The notes below the pieces were generated by a model. That model did no database searches. It saw only the letters and a list, made by a program, of their open reading frames with translations, and had not been told where the DNA came from. The translations under genes were made by a program, and so were the position numbers. From NCBI RefSeq assembly GCF_000382125.1, contig NZ_KB907550.1, positions 186,001 to 250,000 on the forward strand: 64,000 nt of DNA, in the 5' to 3' direction. Position 1 is the stretch's first letter. Every line of letters begins with the position of its first letter. Positions 9,801-17,736 of this stretch are shown one piece after another. The stretch is from Eudoraea adriatica DSM 19308. GTDB taxonomy: Bacteria; Bacteroidota; Bacteroidia; Flavobacteriales; Flavobacteriaceae.

Positions 9801-10889
9801 GTGACTGAAAAACTTAGAATTGATCCGGATATCAAAAAGGCAGAGACTTTGCCGGCCTCATTTTATCGCAATCCTGATTATTTTGAGGCGGTAAAGGAGC
9901 GCGTTTTCTACAGGTCCTGGCAATGGATCGGCCATGAAGGTTTAATGGGTGCCGGGCAGAACGCATATCCATTTATATTACTGGATAAATTTTTAACTGA
10001 GCCCATGCTTTTAACCCGGGATAAGTCAGAGAGGCTTTCCTGCCTTACGAACGTTTGCACACATCGCGGAAATTTAGTTGTTGAAAGCACAAAGGCTGCT
10101 AAAAAACTTATTTGCGGTTACCATGGGAGAAGCTTTAGTATTCATGGTAAAATGGAGCATATGCCGGAATTTGAAGATGTTGAGAATTTTCCCGGGACAT
10201 GCGATAACCTTAAAAAATTTCCATTGCAGCCCTGGGGACCTTTTTTATTTGTAGGCCTCAATCCCGCCTTTGAGATGCAAAAGGTATTGGATGCCATGAA
10301 TAAAAGGGTAGGATTTATGCCTTTGCAGGAGTTTAAACCTGATGAAAAGCGAACTAAAGATTATTTTATAAATGCAAACTGGGCACTGTATTGTGATAAT
10401 TATTTGGAAGGTTTTCATATCCCCTTTGTCCACGAGGATCTGAATTCAGTTTTAGATTACGGGGACTATGATACTATTTTGCACGACCATATGAATTTGC
10501 AGATAGGCTATGCCGAAGGTACCGAAGAGGTCTTTGATCTTCCTGAAAATCATCCGGATTTTGGAAAAAAAATAGCGGCTTATTACTACTGGGTTTTCCC
10601 AAATATGATGTTTAATTTTTACCCCTGGGGTGTTTCCGTAAATTTGGTCCAGCCCCTTGAAATGAATAAGACTAAAGTTTCCTTCTATAGTTATGTCTAT
10701 GACCCTTCAAAATTAGATAAAGGGGCCGGTTCGCAATTGGATAAGGTAGAAATGGAAGATGAAGCTGTAGTTGAAGGCGTGCAGAAGGGTATTCGCTCTC
10801 GCTTTTATAAGGCAGGCCGGTTTTCACCAACACGGGAAAAAGGGGTTCATCATTTTCACCGGCTTCTGGCAGAATTCATAAATTCATAA
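9801..10889 (+). CDS. Rieske aromatic ring-hydroxylating oxygenase, alpha subunit
   Basis: This 362-residue protein has an N-terminal Rieske domain (C86, H88 and C105, H108 in CTHRGN and CGYHGR). A C-terminal catalytic domain carries the mononuclear iron motif around D199, H206 and H211 (DNYLEGFHIPFVH). Such enzymes insert oxygen into aromatics or oxidatively demethylate quaternary amines. No reductase or beta subunit gene is adjacent, so electrons must come from elsewhere. The start codon is GTG. It shares a 61-base intergenic region with the permease on the other strand and is followed by an acyl-CoA dehydrogenase. The substrate cannot be assigned; choline- or betaine-type and aromatic substrates are both possible. 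Confidence 0.85.
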   Translation: MTEKLRIDPDIKKAETLPASFYRNPDYFEAVKERVFYRSWQWIGHEGLMGAGQNAYPFILLDKFLTEPMLLTRDKSERLSCLTNVCTHRGNLVVESTKAAKKLICGYHGRSFSIHGKMEHMPEFEDVENFPGTCDNLKKFPLQPWGPFLFVGLNPAFEMQKVLDAMNKRVGFMPLQEFKPDEKRTKDYFINANWALYCDNYLEGFHIPFVHEDLNSVLDYGDYDTILHDHMNLQIGYAEGTEEVFDLPENHPDFGKKIAAYYYWVFPNMMFNFYPWGVSVNLVQPLEMNKTKVSFYSYVYDPSKLDKGAGSQLDKVEMEDEAVVEGVQKGIRSRFYKAGRFSPTREKGVHHFHRLLAEFINS

Positions 10890-10984
10890 ATGATTGTTTT
10901 AAGGCTGTTTTTCTGTTATAAAATGTCCATTCTCTTCATTGGTTTGTTATATTCCTTTAATTACCTTTGAAAAAAAATTTACGA

Positions 10985-12163
10985 ATGAGGCCAGACTTGT
11001 TTGAAGCACCGGACTACTATAACCTTGATGAGCTTTTAAGTGAAGAACACAAGTTAGTGCGCGATGCCGCCCGTCAATGGGTAAAGCGCGATATCACGCC
11101 GATAATTGAGGAATTTGCTCAAAAAGCAGAATTTCCCAAACAGATTATAGGTGGACTTGCAGAAATTGGAGCCTTTGGGCCATATATTCCTGTGGAGTAT
11201 GGCGGAGCCGGCCTGGACCAAATAAGCTATGGACTTATTATGCAGGAAATTGAACGTGGTGACAGCGGGGTTCGGTCTACAGCTTCTGTTCAGTCTTCCC
11301 TGGTGATGTACCCTATATTTGCTTATGGAACGGAAGACCAAAGAAAGAAGTACTTGCCTAAATTGGCTACGGGAGAATATATGGGTTGTTTTGGTTTAAC
11401 TGAACCGGATCATGGGTCTAACCCCAGCGGGATGGTAACCAATTTTAAAGACAAAGGAGATCATTTTTTGTTAAACGGGGCCAAACTCTGGATCTCTAAT
11501 TCGCCATTTGCAGATATTGCAGTTGTTTGGGCCAAAAATGAAGAAGGTAGAATTCACGGATTAATTGTGGAAAGGGGAATGGAAGGATTTTCAACACCGG
11601 AAACACACAATAAATGGTCACTGAGAGCTTCTGCAACCGGAGAATTAATATTTGATAATGTCAAAGTACCAAAGGAAAACCTGTTACCGGGCAAAAATGG
11701 GCTGGGTGCTCCATTAGGATGCCTGGACTCTGCAAGATACGGCATTGCCTGGGGAGCCATAGGGGCCGCCATGGACTGTTATGATACGGCACTTCGTTAT
11801 GCGAAGGAACGAATTCAATTTGGAAAACCAATCGCAGCAACCCAGTTGCAGCAAAAGAAATTAGCAGAGATGATTACCGAAATTACCAAAGCCCAGCTTT
11901 TGGCATTTCGCCTGGGACAATTAAAAAATGAGGGAAGGGCTACTACTGCACAAATTTCTATGGCCAAACGTAACAATGTTGAGATGGCAATTAAGATAGC
12001 CCGGGAAGCCAGGCAGGTTCTCGGAGGTATGGGGATTACCGGAGAGTATAGTATAATGCGCCATATGATGAACCTGGAAAGTGTTATCACCTATGAAGGA
12101 ACTCATGATATTCATTTACTAATAACGGGTGCGGATATTACAGGGCATAACGCTTTTAAATAA
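10985..12163 (+). CDS. gcdH: glutaryl-CoA dehydrogenase-type acyl-CoA dehydrogenase
   Basis: This FAD-dependent acyl-CoA dehydrogenase has N-terminal helices, the FGLTEPDHGSNPSG beta-domain segment and the C-terminal TYEGTHDIH motif, whose Glu is the catalytic base position in glutaryl-CoA dehydrogenases. These enzymes oxidise and decarboxylate glutaryl-CoA to crotonyl-CoA in lysine and tryptophan breakdown. A TTG six codons upstream (10967) could start a longer form, but MRPDLFEAPDYYNLDELL from the ATG at 10985 looks like the usual N-terminus. It is convergent with the kinase gene, leaving 10 bases between stops. Confidence 0.88.
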   Translation: MRPDLFEAPDYYNLDELLSEEHKLVRDAARQWVKRDITPIIEEFAQKAEFPKQIIGGLAEIGAFGPYIPVEYGGAGLDQISYGLIMQEIERGDSGVRSTASVQSSLVMYPIFAYGTEDQRKKYLPKLATGEYMGCFGLTEPDHGSNPSGMVTNFKDKGDHFLLNGAKLWISNSPFADIAVVWAKNEEGRIHGLIVERGMEGFSTPETHNKWSLRASATGELIFDNVKVPKENLLPGKNGLGAPLGCLDSARYGIAWGAIGAAMDCYDTALRYAKERIQFGKPIAATQLQQKKLAEMITEITKAQLLAFRLGQLKNEGRATTAQISMAKRNNVEMAIKIAREARQVLGGMGITGEYSIMRHMMNLESVITYEGTHDIHLLITGADITGHNAFK

Positions 12164-12173
12164 AGCTCGCTCT

Positions 12174-13226
12174 TCAAAATTTCTCAGCTATAATTTCCTG
12201 CATGTATTCCATATGCTCGCTAGCTTTTAATGTAAATGCAAAAAGGCTAAGGCATCTGTCCAGATTCTGAGTTTCATACGTCACTTTGTAGTAGATATTT
12301 CTTTGCAAATAATCTGTCAACGCCCGAATTCCATGCATAAAAGGCATTATTTTTACGCCTATAGACAAATATTCAATTTCTGCTTCTGTCAGGAATTCTG
12401 AATTCATGCACAGCCCGTCAAGAAATGCCTCAAAGAGCCCTTTGTTAAATGTTATTTTGCTGAGGTCTTTTTCATCTTCTTCCACTGTATTAACTATGGT
12501 TCGGACGGCATCACCAAAATCGTAGTGAAAATACCCTTTCATTATAGTATCAAGATCTATCAGGCATAGTGCTCGTTTATTCGTTTTATCAAAGAGGATA
12601 TTATTTAGTTTGGTGTCATTATGGCAAATTCTGAGAGGCAGGTTCCCGGGATCATAAAGGCGCAGTTCTTTGAGTGTCTTTTTCGCAATAAAAATCGCCT
12701 TTTCCGAATTTTTTAACCTGTCCGGGGTTGCACTTTCCAGGGCTTTTTCAAATTGTCGGATGCGCAATGAAAGATCATTAAACCCGGGTATGGAGTCCTT
12801 AAATACATCCATAGGAGCCTCCTTGAGAAGGGAATGGAATTTTCCAATTATTCTACCGGCTTCTGCAGCCATCTTTTCATCTTCTATAGTATTAAAAGCC
12901 ATGCTGTCTGGAACCATGGTCATTAACCGCCAGCATTCACTTTCGCTTAGGTTTAAATAAGGCTTCCCGTCAAGGGTATTTATTAATGATATTTGATGGT
13001 AATTTTCATCATTCAGGTAGGGCAATGCATGATGAATATTCTGCATCATTACCTCAATATTGCTCAGCACTTTAGCATTAAGTCGTTGTAAAATATAGAC
13101 GGGTTCACCATCTTTCAGAAGCGCGAAAGTGTCATTGATATAACCTTGACTTATAGGCTGTATTTTATAGTTCCTTCTTTCAATGGAAAAATATGGCAAT
13201 ACAGCATGGGGACCATTGCTAACCAT
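12174..13226 (-). CDS. APH-fold sugar kinase, N-acetylhexosamine kinase-like
   Basis: This 350-residue protein has the aminoglycoside phosphotransferase/choline kinase fold. It contains the N-terminal glycine-loop equivalent PISQGYINDTF, the catalytic CHNDTKLNNILFD (Brenner motif) and the metal-binding LIDLDTI, then YDFGDAVRT. The QGYINDTF loop resembles the GSGHINDTY-type loop of N-acetylhexosamine 1-kinases. It follows a sugar nucleotidyltransferase gene by nine bases on the same strand. The pair would phosphorylate a free amino sugar at C1 and then activate it to an NDP-sugar, as in NahK/GlmU-like or AmgK/MurU-like recycling. The exact sugar is inference. Confidence 0.75.
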   Translation of the reverse strand: MVSNGPHAVLPYFSIERRNYKIQPISQGYINDTFALLKDGEPVYILQRLNAKVLSNIEVMMQNIHHALPYLNDENYHQISLINTLDGKPYLNLSESECWRLMTMVPDSMAFNTIEDEKMAAEAGRIIGKFHSLLKEAPMDVFKDSIPGFNDLSLRIRQFEKALESATPDRLKNSEKAIFIAKKTLKELRLYDPGNLPLRICHNDTKLNNILFDKTNKRALCLIDLDTIMKGYFHYDFGDAVRTIVNTVEEDEKDLSKITFNKGLFEAFLDGLCMNSEFLTEAEIEYLSIGVKIMPFMHGIRALTDYLQRNIYYKVTYETQNLDRCLSLFAFTLKASEHMEYMQEIIAEKF

Positions 13227-13235
13227 GGGTGTAGT

Positions 13236-14132
13236 CTATGCAGTTTCAACGGGCCATAGAGGCGTTCTGTATTCCCCGAGTTCTGTCATGTTCTGCAATT
13301 CCTTCATTGCTTTTTCCTTATCATCGGCATAAGTTACTCCAAACCACTTGCTGTCTGAAGGTATTACCGCAACACTCACTTCATTTTGTTCTAACATTTT
13401 TTGAATAACAAAAGGAATATATACTTCACCTCCCGCAATGTTTCCCTCATCTTCCAGAAATATTCGAAGATCATTTTCAATATGGTCGAAAATAGAAGGA
13501 TTACAAACCCAAAAATTCATACTTACCAATTCATCTCCACTAAAGTGGAGTCCGGAATCTGAATCTATGAGACCTTCGTTAACTTTTTGAATTTTTGTGC
13601 GTTCCACTACGGAATGCAATTTATTTCCATCCCTTTGGCAAACTCCTCTGGAAACGGAACCATATTCCGAAAGTGTATCCGAAAGTGTATAGGCTACCAG
13701 GGCATATGCATCCTTGTTTTCTCTTGTTTTTATAAAATGTGACGCATTTTTAAAGGCTCCTTTTCCATAGTAGTCGTCTGCATTTATGATTGCAAACGAA
13801 TCTTTAATGACATGTCTTGCAGTCCATACTGCATGCGCAGTTCCCCATGGTTTACTTCTTTCCCCATTGAATCCCGTTCCTTCAGGCAGGTCTGTAAGCT
13901 CCTGTGAAAGGACATCGAGCTTTATGTGGTTCGGTAATTTTGGAGACAGGTAATTTTTTAAAAAATCAACATTGTCCTTCTGTGTAATTACAACTATATG
14001 ATCAAAACCATTTTCCAAAGCGTCATAGATGCTGAATTCCATAAGAAATTCATCCTTAGGTCCAAGGCCGTCAAATTGTTTAAGTTTTCCATATCGGCTG
14101 CCTCTCCCGGCCGCCATTAGTAATAGTGTCAT
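13236..14132 (-). CDS. sugar nucleotidyltransferase (NDP-sugar pyrophosphorylase-like)
   Basis: This is a nucleotidyltransferase of the GT-A-like pyrophosphorylase fold. The N-terminal LLMAAGRGSRYGKLKQ is the nucleotide-binding G-x-G-T/S-R signature. KPWGTAHAVW and the NADDYYGKGAF metal-binding strand follow. The frame extends upstream, but MTLLLMAAGRGS at 14132 is the natural start. It precedes the APH-fold kinase in a two-gene operon, suggesting a salvage route from free sugar to sugar-1-phosphate to NDP-sugar. No left-handed beta-helix acetyltransferase domain is present, so it is not GlmU itself. Confidence 0.78.
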   Translation of the reverse strand: MTLLLMAAGRGSRYGKLKQFDGLGPKDEFLMEFSIYDALENGFDHIVVITQKDNVDFLKNYLSPKLPNHIKLDVLSQELTDLPEGTGFNGERSKPWGTAHAVWTARHVIKDSFAIINADDYYGKGAFKNASHFIKTRENKDAYALVAYTLSDTLSEYGSVSRGVCQRDGNKLHSVVERTKIQKVNEGLIDSDSGLHFSGDELVSMNFWVCNPSIFDHIENDLRIFLEDEGNIAGGEVYIPFVIQKMLEQNEVSVAVIPSDSKWFGVTYADDKEKAMKELQNMTELGEYRTPLWPVETA

Positions 14133-14213
14133 AATTCTGTTGTTATGGCGGCAAAAATAAGTTTTTAAAACGGGAATCATAAACTCTGTTAAGATTTAAC
14201 CATAATTTAAAAC

Positions 14214-14256
14214 TGATTTATGTCATATTATTTAGAACATAAAACAAATAGATTTG
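14214..14256 (+). promoter_or_regulatory. FNR-type site and -7 box of the hemN promoter
   Basis: The palindrome TGATTTATGTCA (14214-14225) is followed by TAGATTTG (14249-14256), an exact match to the Bacteroidota -7 consensus TAnnTTTG. The palindrome centre lies 36.5 bp before the last base of the box, placing it near -42 of a start around 14262. That is a class II FNR/CRP activator position. A transcript starting there excludes the in-frame TTG at 14254 and supports translation from the ATG at 14275. Confidence 0.72.
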
Positions 14257-14274
14257 TTGAAAACACTTTTTCAG

Positions 14275-15636
14275 ATGTGCAACTTAGTACACAAATACAA
14301 TATCCCCGGCCCGCGCTATACCAGTTATCCTACGGTTCCATACTGGAATATGGATACTTTTTCGGGAAAAGCCTGGAAATCTACGCTAAAGAAAAGTTTT
14401 GAAGAAAGTAATGCCAAAGAAGGCATTAGTCTCTATATTCATTTGCCGTTTTGCGAACAAATGTGTACGTTTTGTGGCTGTCATAAGCGAATTACAAAAA
14501 GGCATGAAGTAGAGAAACCTTATATAAATACCTTATTAAAAGAGTGGAGTTTATATTGTGAACTTTTTGATGCCAAACCCATAGTTAAGGAATTGCATTT
14601 GGGAGGTGGAACCCCAACTTTCTTTTCTCCGGAACACCTTAGGAGATTAATTAACGGAATATTCAGGCATGCCGAAAGAGCCGAAAATTACGAATTTAGC
14701 TTCGAAGGACATCCAAATAATACTACGAGGGCACATTTACAGGTGTTATTTGATCTTGGGTTTAGAAGGGTGAGTTATGGGGTACAGGATTATAACGAAA
14801 CCGTTCAAAAAGCAATACACCGCATTCAGCCTTTTGAAAAGGTTAGAGATGTTACCGCATGGTCTCGTGAAATTGGGTACACATCTGTAGGTCACGATCT
14901 GATTTTTGGCCTTCCTCATCAATCTCTGGAACATGTTAAGGATACCATTTTGAAAACCAAATTGTTAATGCCCGATCGTCTGGCCTTTTACAGTTATGCC
15001 CATGTGCCCTGGCTTAAAGGGAACGGGCAAAGAGGATATTTAGATGAAGACCTTCCCACGGCAGAAGAAAAACGCAACCAGTACGAGAGTGGAAAATCCT
15101 TATTGGCTGAGGTAGGTTACCATGAAATTGGAATGGATCATTTTGCACTGGAAAGCGATTCTTTATACACTGCTATGGAATCCGGAAAACTTCACAGGAA
15201 TTTTATGGGGTATACCGCTTCCAAAACCCAATTAATGATTGGCCTTGGCGTATCCAGTATAAGTGACAGCTGGTATAGCTTTGCACAGAACGTCAAAAGC
15301 CTGGAGGAATACGAACACCTTGTGGAAAATAAGATCATACCCATTTATAGAGGGCACATTCTAACGGAGGAAGATCAAATTATAAGAGGACATATATTGA
15401 ATTTAATGTGTAGATTTGAGACACATTGGGATCCTGAAAGTAAAAATTTGATATTTTTAGAACAGATCTTGACCCGTCTAAGGGAAATGGAAAAAGACGA
15501 ATTAGTTGAAATTAGCGTTAATAGTATAAAAGTTACTGAAAAAGGAAGGCCCTTCATTAGAAACATATGTATGGCTTTTGATTTGTTGTTACATAGGAAA
15601 GCACCTGAAACCAGGCTGTTTTCCATGACTATTTAA
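14275..15636 (+). CDS. hemN: oxygen-independent coproporphyrinogen III oxidase HemN
   Basis: This radical SAM enzyme oxidatively decarboxylates coproporphyrinogen III to protoporphyrinogen IX without oxygen. The hallmark N-terminus PGPRYTSYPTVPYW is followed by the cluster motif PFCEQMCTFCGC (C-x3-C-x2-C, with the extra Cys typical of true HemN), then LHLGGGTPTF and the C-terminal HemN domain. The frame begins with a TTG at 14254, but the predicted transcription start near 14262 makes the ATG at 14275 the better choice (453 residues, normal for HemN). An FNR-type site upstream fits anaerobic induction. A universal stress protein gene follows after 30 bases and is probably co-transcribed. Confidence 0.95.
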   Translation: MCNLVHKYNIPGPRYTSYPTVPYWNMDTFSGKAWKSTLKKSFEESNAKEGISLYIHLPFCEQMCTFCGCHKRITKRHEVEKPYINTLLKEWSLYCELFDAKPIVKELHLGGGTPTFFSPEHLRRLINGIFRHAERAENYEFSFEGHPNNTTRAHLQVLFDLGFRRVSYGVQDYNETVQKAIHRIQPFEKVRDVTAWSREIGYTSVGHDLIFGLPHQSLEHVKDTILKTKLLMPDRLAFYSYAHVPWLKGNGQRGYLDEDLPTAEEKRNQYESGKSLLAEVGYHEIGMDHFALESDSLYTAMESGKLHRNFMGYTASKTQLMIGLGVSSISDSWYSFAQNVKSLEEYEHLVENKIIPIYRGHILTEEDQIIRGHILNLMCRFETHWDPESKNLIFLEQILTRLREMEKDELVEISVNSIKVTEKGRPFIRNICMAFDLLLHRKAPETRLFSMTI

Positions 15637-15666
15637 AAGTGTTTAATCACCTTAAAATCTAAGATC

Positions 15667-16491
15667 ATGAAAACAATTATAGTGCCAATTGACTTTTCGG
15701 AGCAATCAGAAAATGCTTTAAAAGTTGCTGCCAGCCTTGCCAAAAAGCACGGCTCTGAAATTATAGCCTTGCATATGCTCGAACTTAATGAGGCAATGAT
15801 TTCGTCTTCAGAAGGATTTCACCCTGAACAAACGGTATTCCTGATTAAGATGGCGGAAAAACGTATAAACGAGTTCTTGGATAAACCTTATTTAGAGGGC
15901 GTAAAGAATGTAACACCTATTATAAAGCACTTTAAAGTATTTAGTGAAGTTAACGATGTTGCTGAAAAACATGGTGCTGATATGATTATTATGGGCTCAC
16001 ATGGCAGTGATGGACTTAAAGAAATATTTGTGGGTTCAAATGCTGAAAAAGTAGTTAGAAATTCTGAGATTCCGGTTCTGGTAATTAAGGATGAAATGGA
16101 AGATTTCAAAGCTGAAAATTTTGTATTCGCATGTGCATTTAAGGACGAAAGTCTTGCAGCTTTTAAAAAAGCCCAGGAGTTTGCGGATAAATTATCGGCT
16201 AAATTACATTTGGTCTATATAAATACTCCCGGAGACAACTTTTTAAGCACACAGGACGCATATGAAAAAGTGAATAAATATTTGCAAAAAGCCGGTGCAG
16301 GAAAGGAAGTAAACGTTTACAATGATTATAGCGTAGAAAAAGGCGTTTTAAATTTTAGTGAAAGTATCCAGGCCGATGTAATCGGTATCCCAACTCATGG
16401 CAGGAAAGGACTCTCACATTTCTTTATGGGAAGTATTGGAGAGGATATAACCAACCATTCCAAAATTCCGGTGATTACTTTTAAAATATAG
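15667..16491 (+). CDS. universal stress protein, two tandem UspA domains
   Basis: This 274-residue protein is built of two UspA folds. The first domain (about 1-145) begins MKTIIVPIDFSEQSENALK and contains the ATP-loop-like GSHGSDGLKEIFVGSNAEKVV. The second (about 150-274) ends with GIPTHGRKGLSHFFMGSIGEDI. Usp proteins bind ATP or other ligands and support survival under energy or oxygen limitation. It lies 30 bases after hemN with no terminator between, so it should share the FNR-type hemN promoter. A strong hairpin follows its stop. A paralogue at 42293 also sits behind an FNR-type site. Confidence 0.9.
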   Translation: MKTIIVPIDFSEQSENALKVAASLAKKHGSEIIALHMLELNEAMISSSEGFHPEQTVFLIKMAEKRINEFLDKPYLEGVKNVTPIIKHFKVFSEVNDVAEKHGADMIIMGSHGSDGLKEIFVGSNAEKVVRNSEIPVLVIKDEMEDFKAENFVFACAFKDESLAAFKKAQEFADKLSAKLHLVYINTPGDNFLSTQDAYEKVNKYLQKAGAGKEVNVYNDYSVEKGVLNFSESIQADVIGIPTHGRKGLSHFFMGSIGEDITNHSKIPVITFKI

Positions 16492-16520
16492 TTTTAGGTT
16501 GAATAATTAATTTAATATGA

Positions 16521-16554
16521 TAAAGGGGGATCCAAAAAGATTCCCCTTTATTTA
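16521..16554 (+). terminator. hairpin terminator after hemN-usp
   Basis: An 11-12 bp stem pairs AAAGGGGGATC (16522-16532) with GATTCCCCTTT (16539-16549), with one G-U pair and a 6-base loop. It is followed by TTTAT. It lies 30 bases after the usp stop and is a good intrinsic terminator for the hemN-usp unit. Confidence 0.75.
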
Positions 16555-16679
16555 TGCCAAACCGTTAATGCCATTGATACCTTTTGGCATGGATAGAAGA
16601 ATTCTCCGAGAAGCCGGTTCCATGAATTATTTCCCAACAAATTACCGATGCAATTGTAAACTGTTTTTTCTGCAATCTT

Positions 16680-16701
16680 AAAAAGCTTAATAGCTTTTTT
16701 T
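16680..16701 (+). terminator. second hairpin with T tract upstream of the RraA-like gene
   Basis: AAAAAGCT (16680-16687), loop TAAT and AGCTTTTT (16692-16699), followed by more T, form a small intrinsic-terminator-like hairpin. It lies 65 bases before the RraA-like start. It may be a backup terminator or the end of a short unannotated transcript. The rest of 16555-16764 shows no gene. Confidence 0.4.
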
Positions 16702-16764
16702 ACGTTTTTTTTGGTTATCTTATGTAGCTTAAATTCCTATTAATCATTTAACTGCTAACCAATT

Positions 16765-17691
16765 ATGAAAACCTGTTTTTTCTATTTATTCCTATTCATA
16801 TATTTTCTGGTTTGTACACCGTTGATCGCTCAGAACATGTCCAGGGAACAGATGATTGCTTATACTGCTTCCTGGTCAGGGGAGCGGTTTGAAGATGGCC
16901 GGCCAAAAATTCCGGATAGTTACCTGGAGCGAGCAAAAAATATCTCTATTGAAGAGGCCTGGGGCGCTATGAGAGGCCAGGGGTATTACAATCAATTTGA
17001 AGGTGGTTGGATAATGATACATGAAGATATGCCAATGACAGGGCGGGCATTAACAGCGCAATACATGCCAACCAGGCCTGATATCAATGATGTGATAACA
17101 AAAAAGGGTAAAGAAGAAGGGAGAATAGGAGCGTCTAATTCATGGCCAATTGATGCATTACAGCAGGGAGATATTTATGTGGCTGATGGATTTGGAAAAA
17201 TTATTGATGGCACTCTTATCGGAGACAATCTGGGTAATGCCATTTATGCTAATTCGGGAAACGGGGTAGTATTTGATGGTTCCCTAAGAGACCTTGAAGG
17301 ATTGGAGCGCATCGAGGGTTTCAATGCATTTGTAAGGGGCTGGGACCCGTCTTATATAAAAGATATGATGCTTACAGGTTTAAATACCCCAATAAGAATT
17401 GGGAGGTCTACCGTTATGCCTGGGGATCTGGTACTGGCCAAACGGGAGGGCGTCATTTTTATTCCTGCCCACCTCGTGGAACAGGTCATAACACAGGCAG
17501 AATTTGTGGCTTTAAAAGATGAATTTGGTCATTTGAGATTGAAAGAAGGAAAGTATACCCCTGGTGAAATTGATACAAAATGGACGGAGGCGATCAAAGC
17601 TGATTTTTTAAACTGGATTGAAGAAAATCAGGACAAGCTGCCAATGAGCAAAAAAGAATTTGATGACTTCTTAAAAACCAGGACATGGTAA
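16765..17691 (+). CDS. secreted RraA-family protein (possible oxaloacetate/HMG aldolase)
   Basis: This 308-residue protein has a Sec signal peptide (MKTCFFYLFLFIYFLVCTPL, cleavage near IAQ-N). The mature part carries the RraA/4-hydroxy-4-methyl-2-oxoglutarate aldolase core: GDNLGNAIYANSGNGVVFDG, then SLRDLEG with the Arg-Asp pair that binds pyruvate and metal in aldolases, and a strand near PGDLVLAKREGV. RraA-fold aldolases cleave 2-keto acids. An exported version is unusual because most members are cytoplasmic. It is followed 45 bases later by a Tat-exported enolase-superfamily protein, so a dehydratase-aldolase pair for a sugar acid outside the cytoplasm is plausible but inferred. Confidence 0.82.
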   Translation: MKTCFFYLFLFIYFLVCTPLIAQNMSREQMIAYTASWSGERFEDGRPKIPDSYLERAKNISIEEAWGAMRGQGYYNQFEGGWIMIHEDMPMTGRALTAQYMPTRPDINDVITKKGKEEGRIGASNSWPIDALQQGDIYVADGFGKIIDGTLIGDNLGNAIYANSGNGVVFDGSLRDLEGLERIEGFNAFVRGWDPSYIKDMMLTGLNTPIRIGRSTVMPGDLVLAKREGVIFIPAHLVEQVITQAEFVALKDEFGHLRLKEGKYTPGEIDTKWTEAIKADFLNWIEENQDKLPMSKKEFDDFLKTRTW

Positions 17692-17736
17692 TACTATAAA
17701 ATTTCTAATTCAATAACTTATCAATACCCACTTAAT

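Noticed and set aside
9740-9835. N-terminal extension of the APC permease
   Set aside because: It overlaps the divergent Rieske gene and does not look like a membrane-protein N-terminus; the ATG at 9739 is better.
14254-14274. TTG start for hemN
   Set aside because: The predicted -7 box covers this codon and transcription should start downstream of it, so the ATG at 14275 is used.
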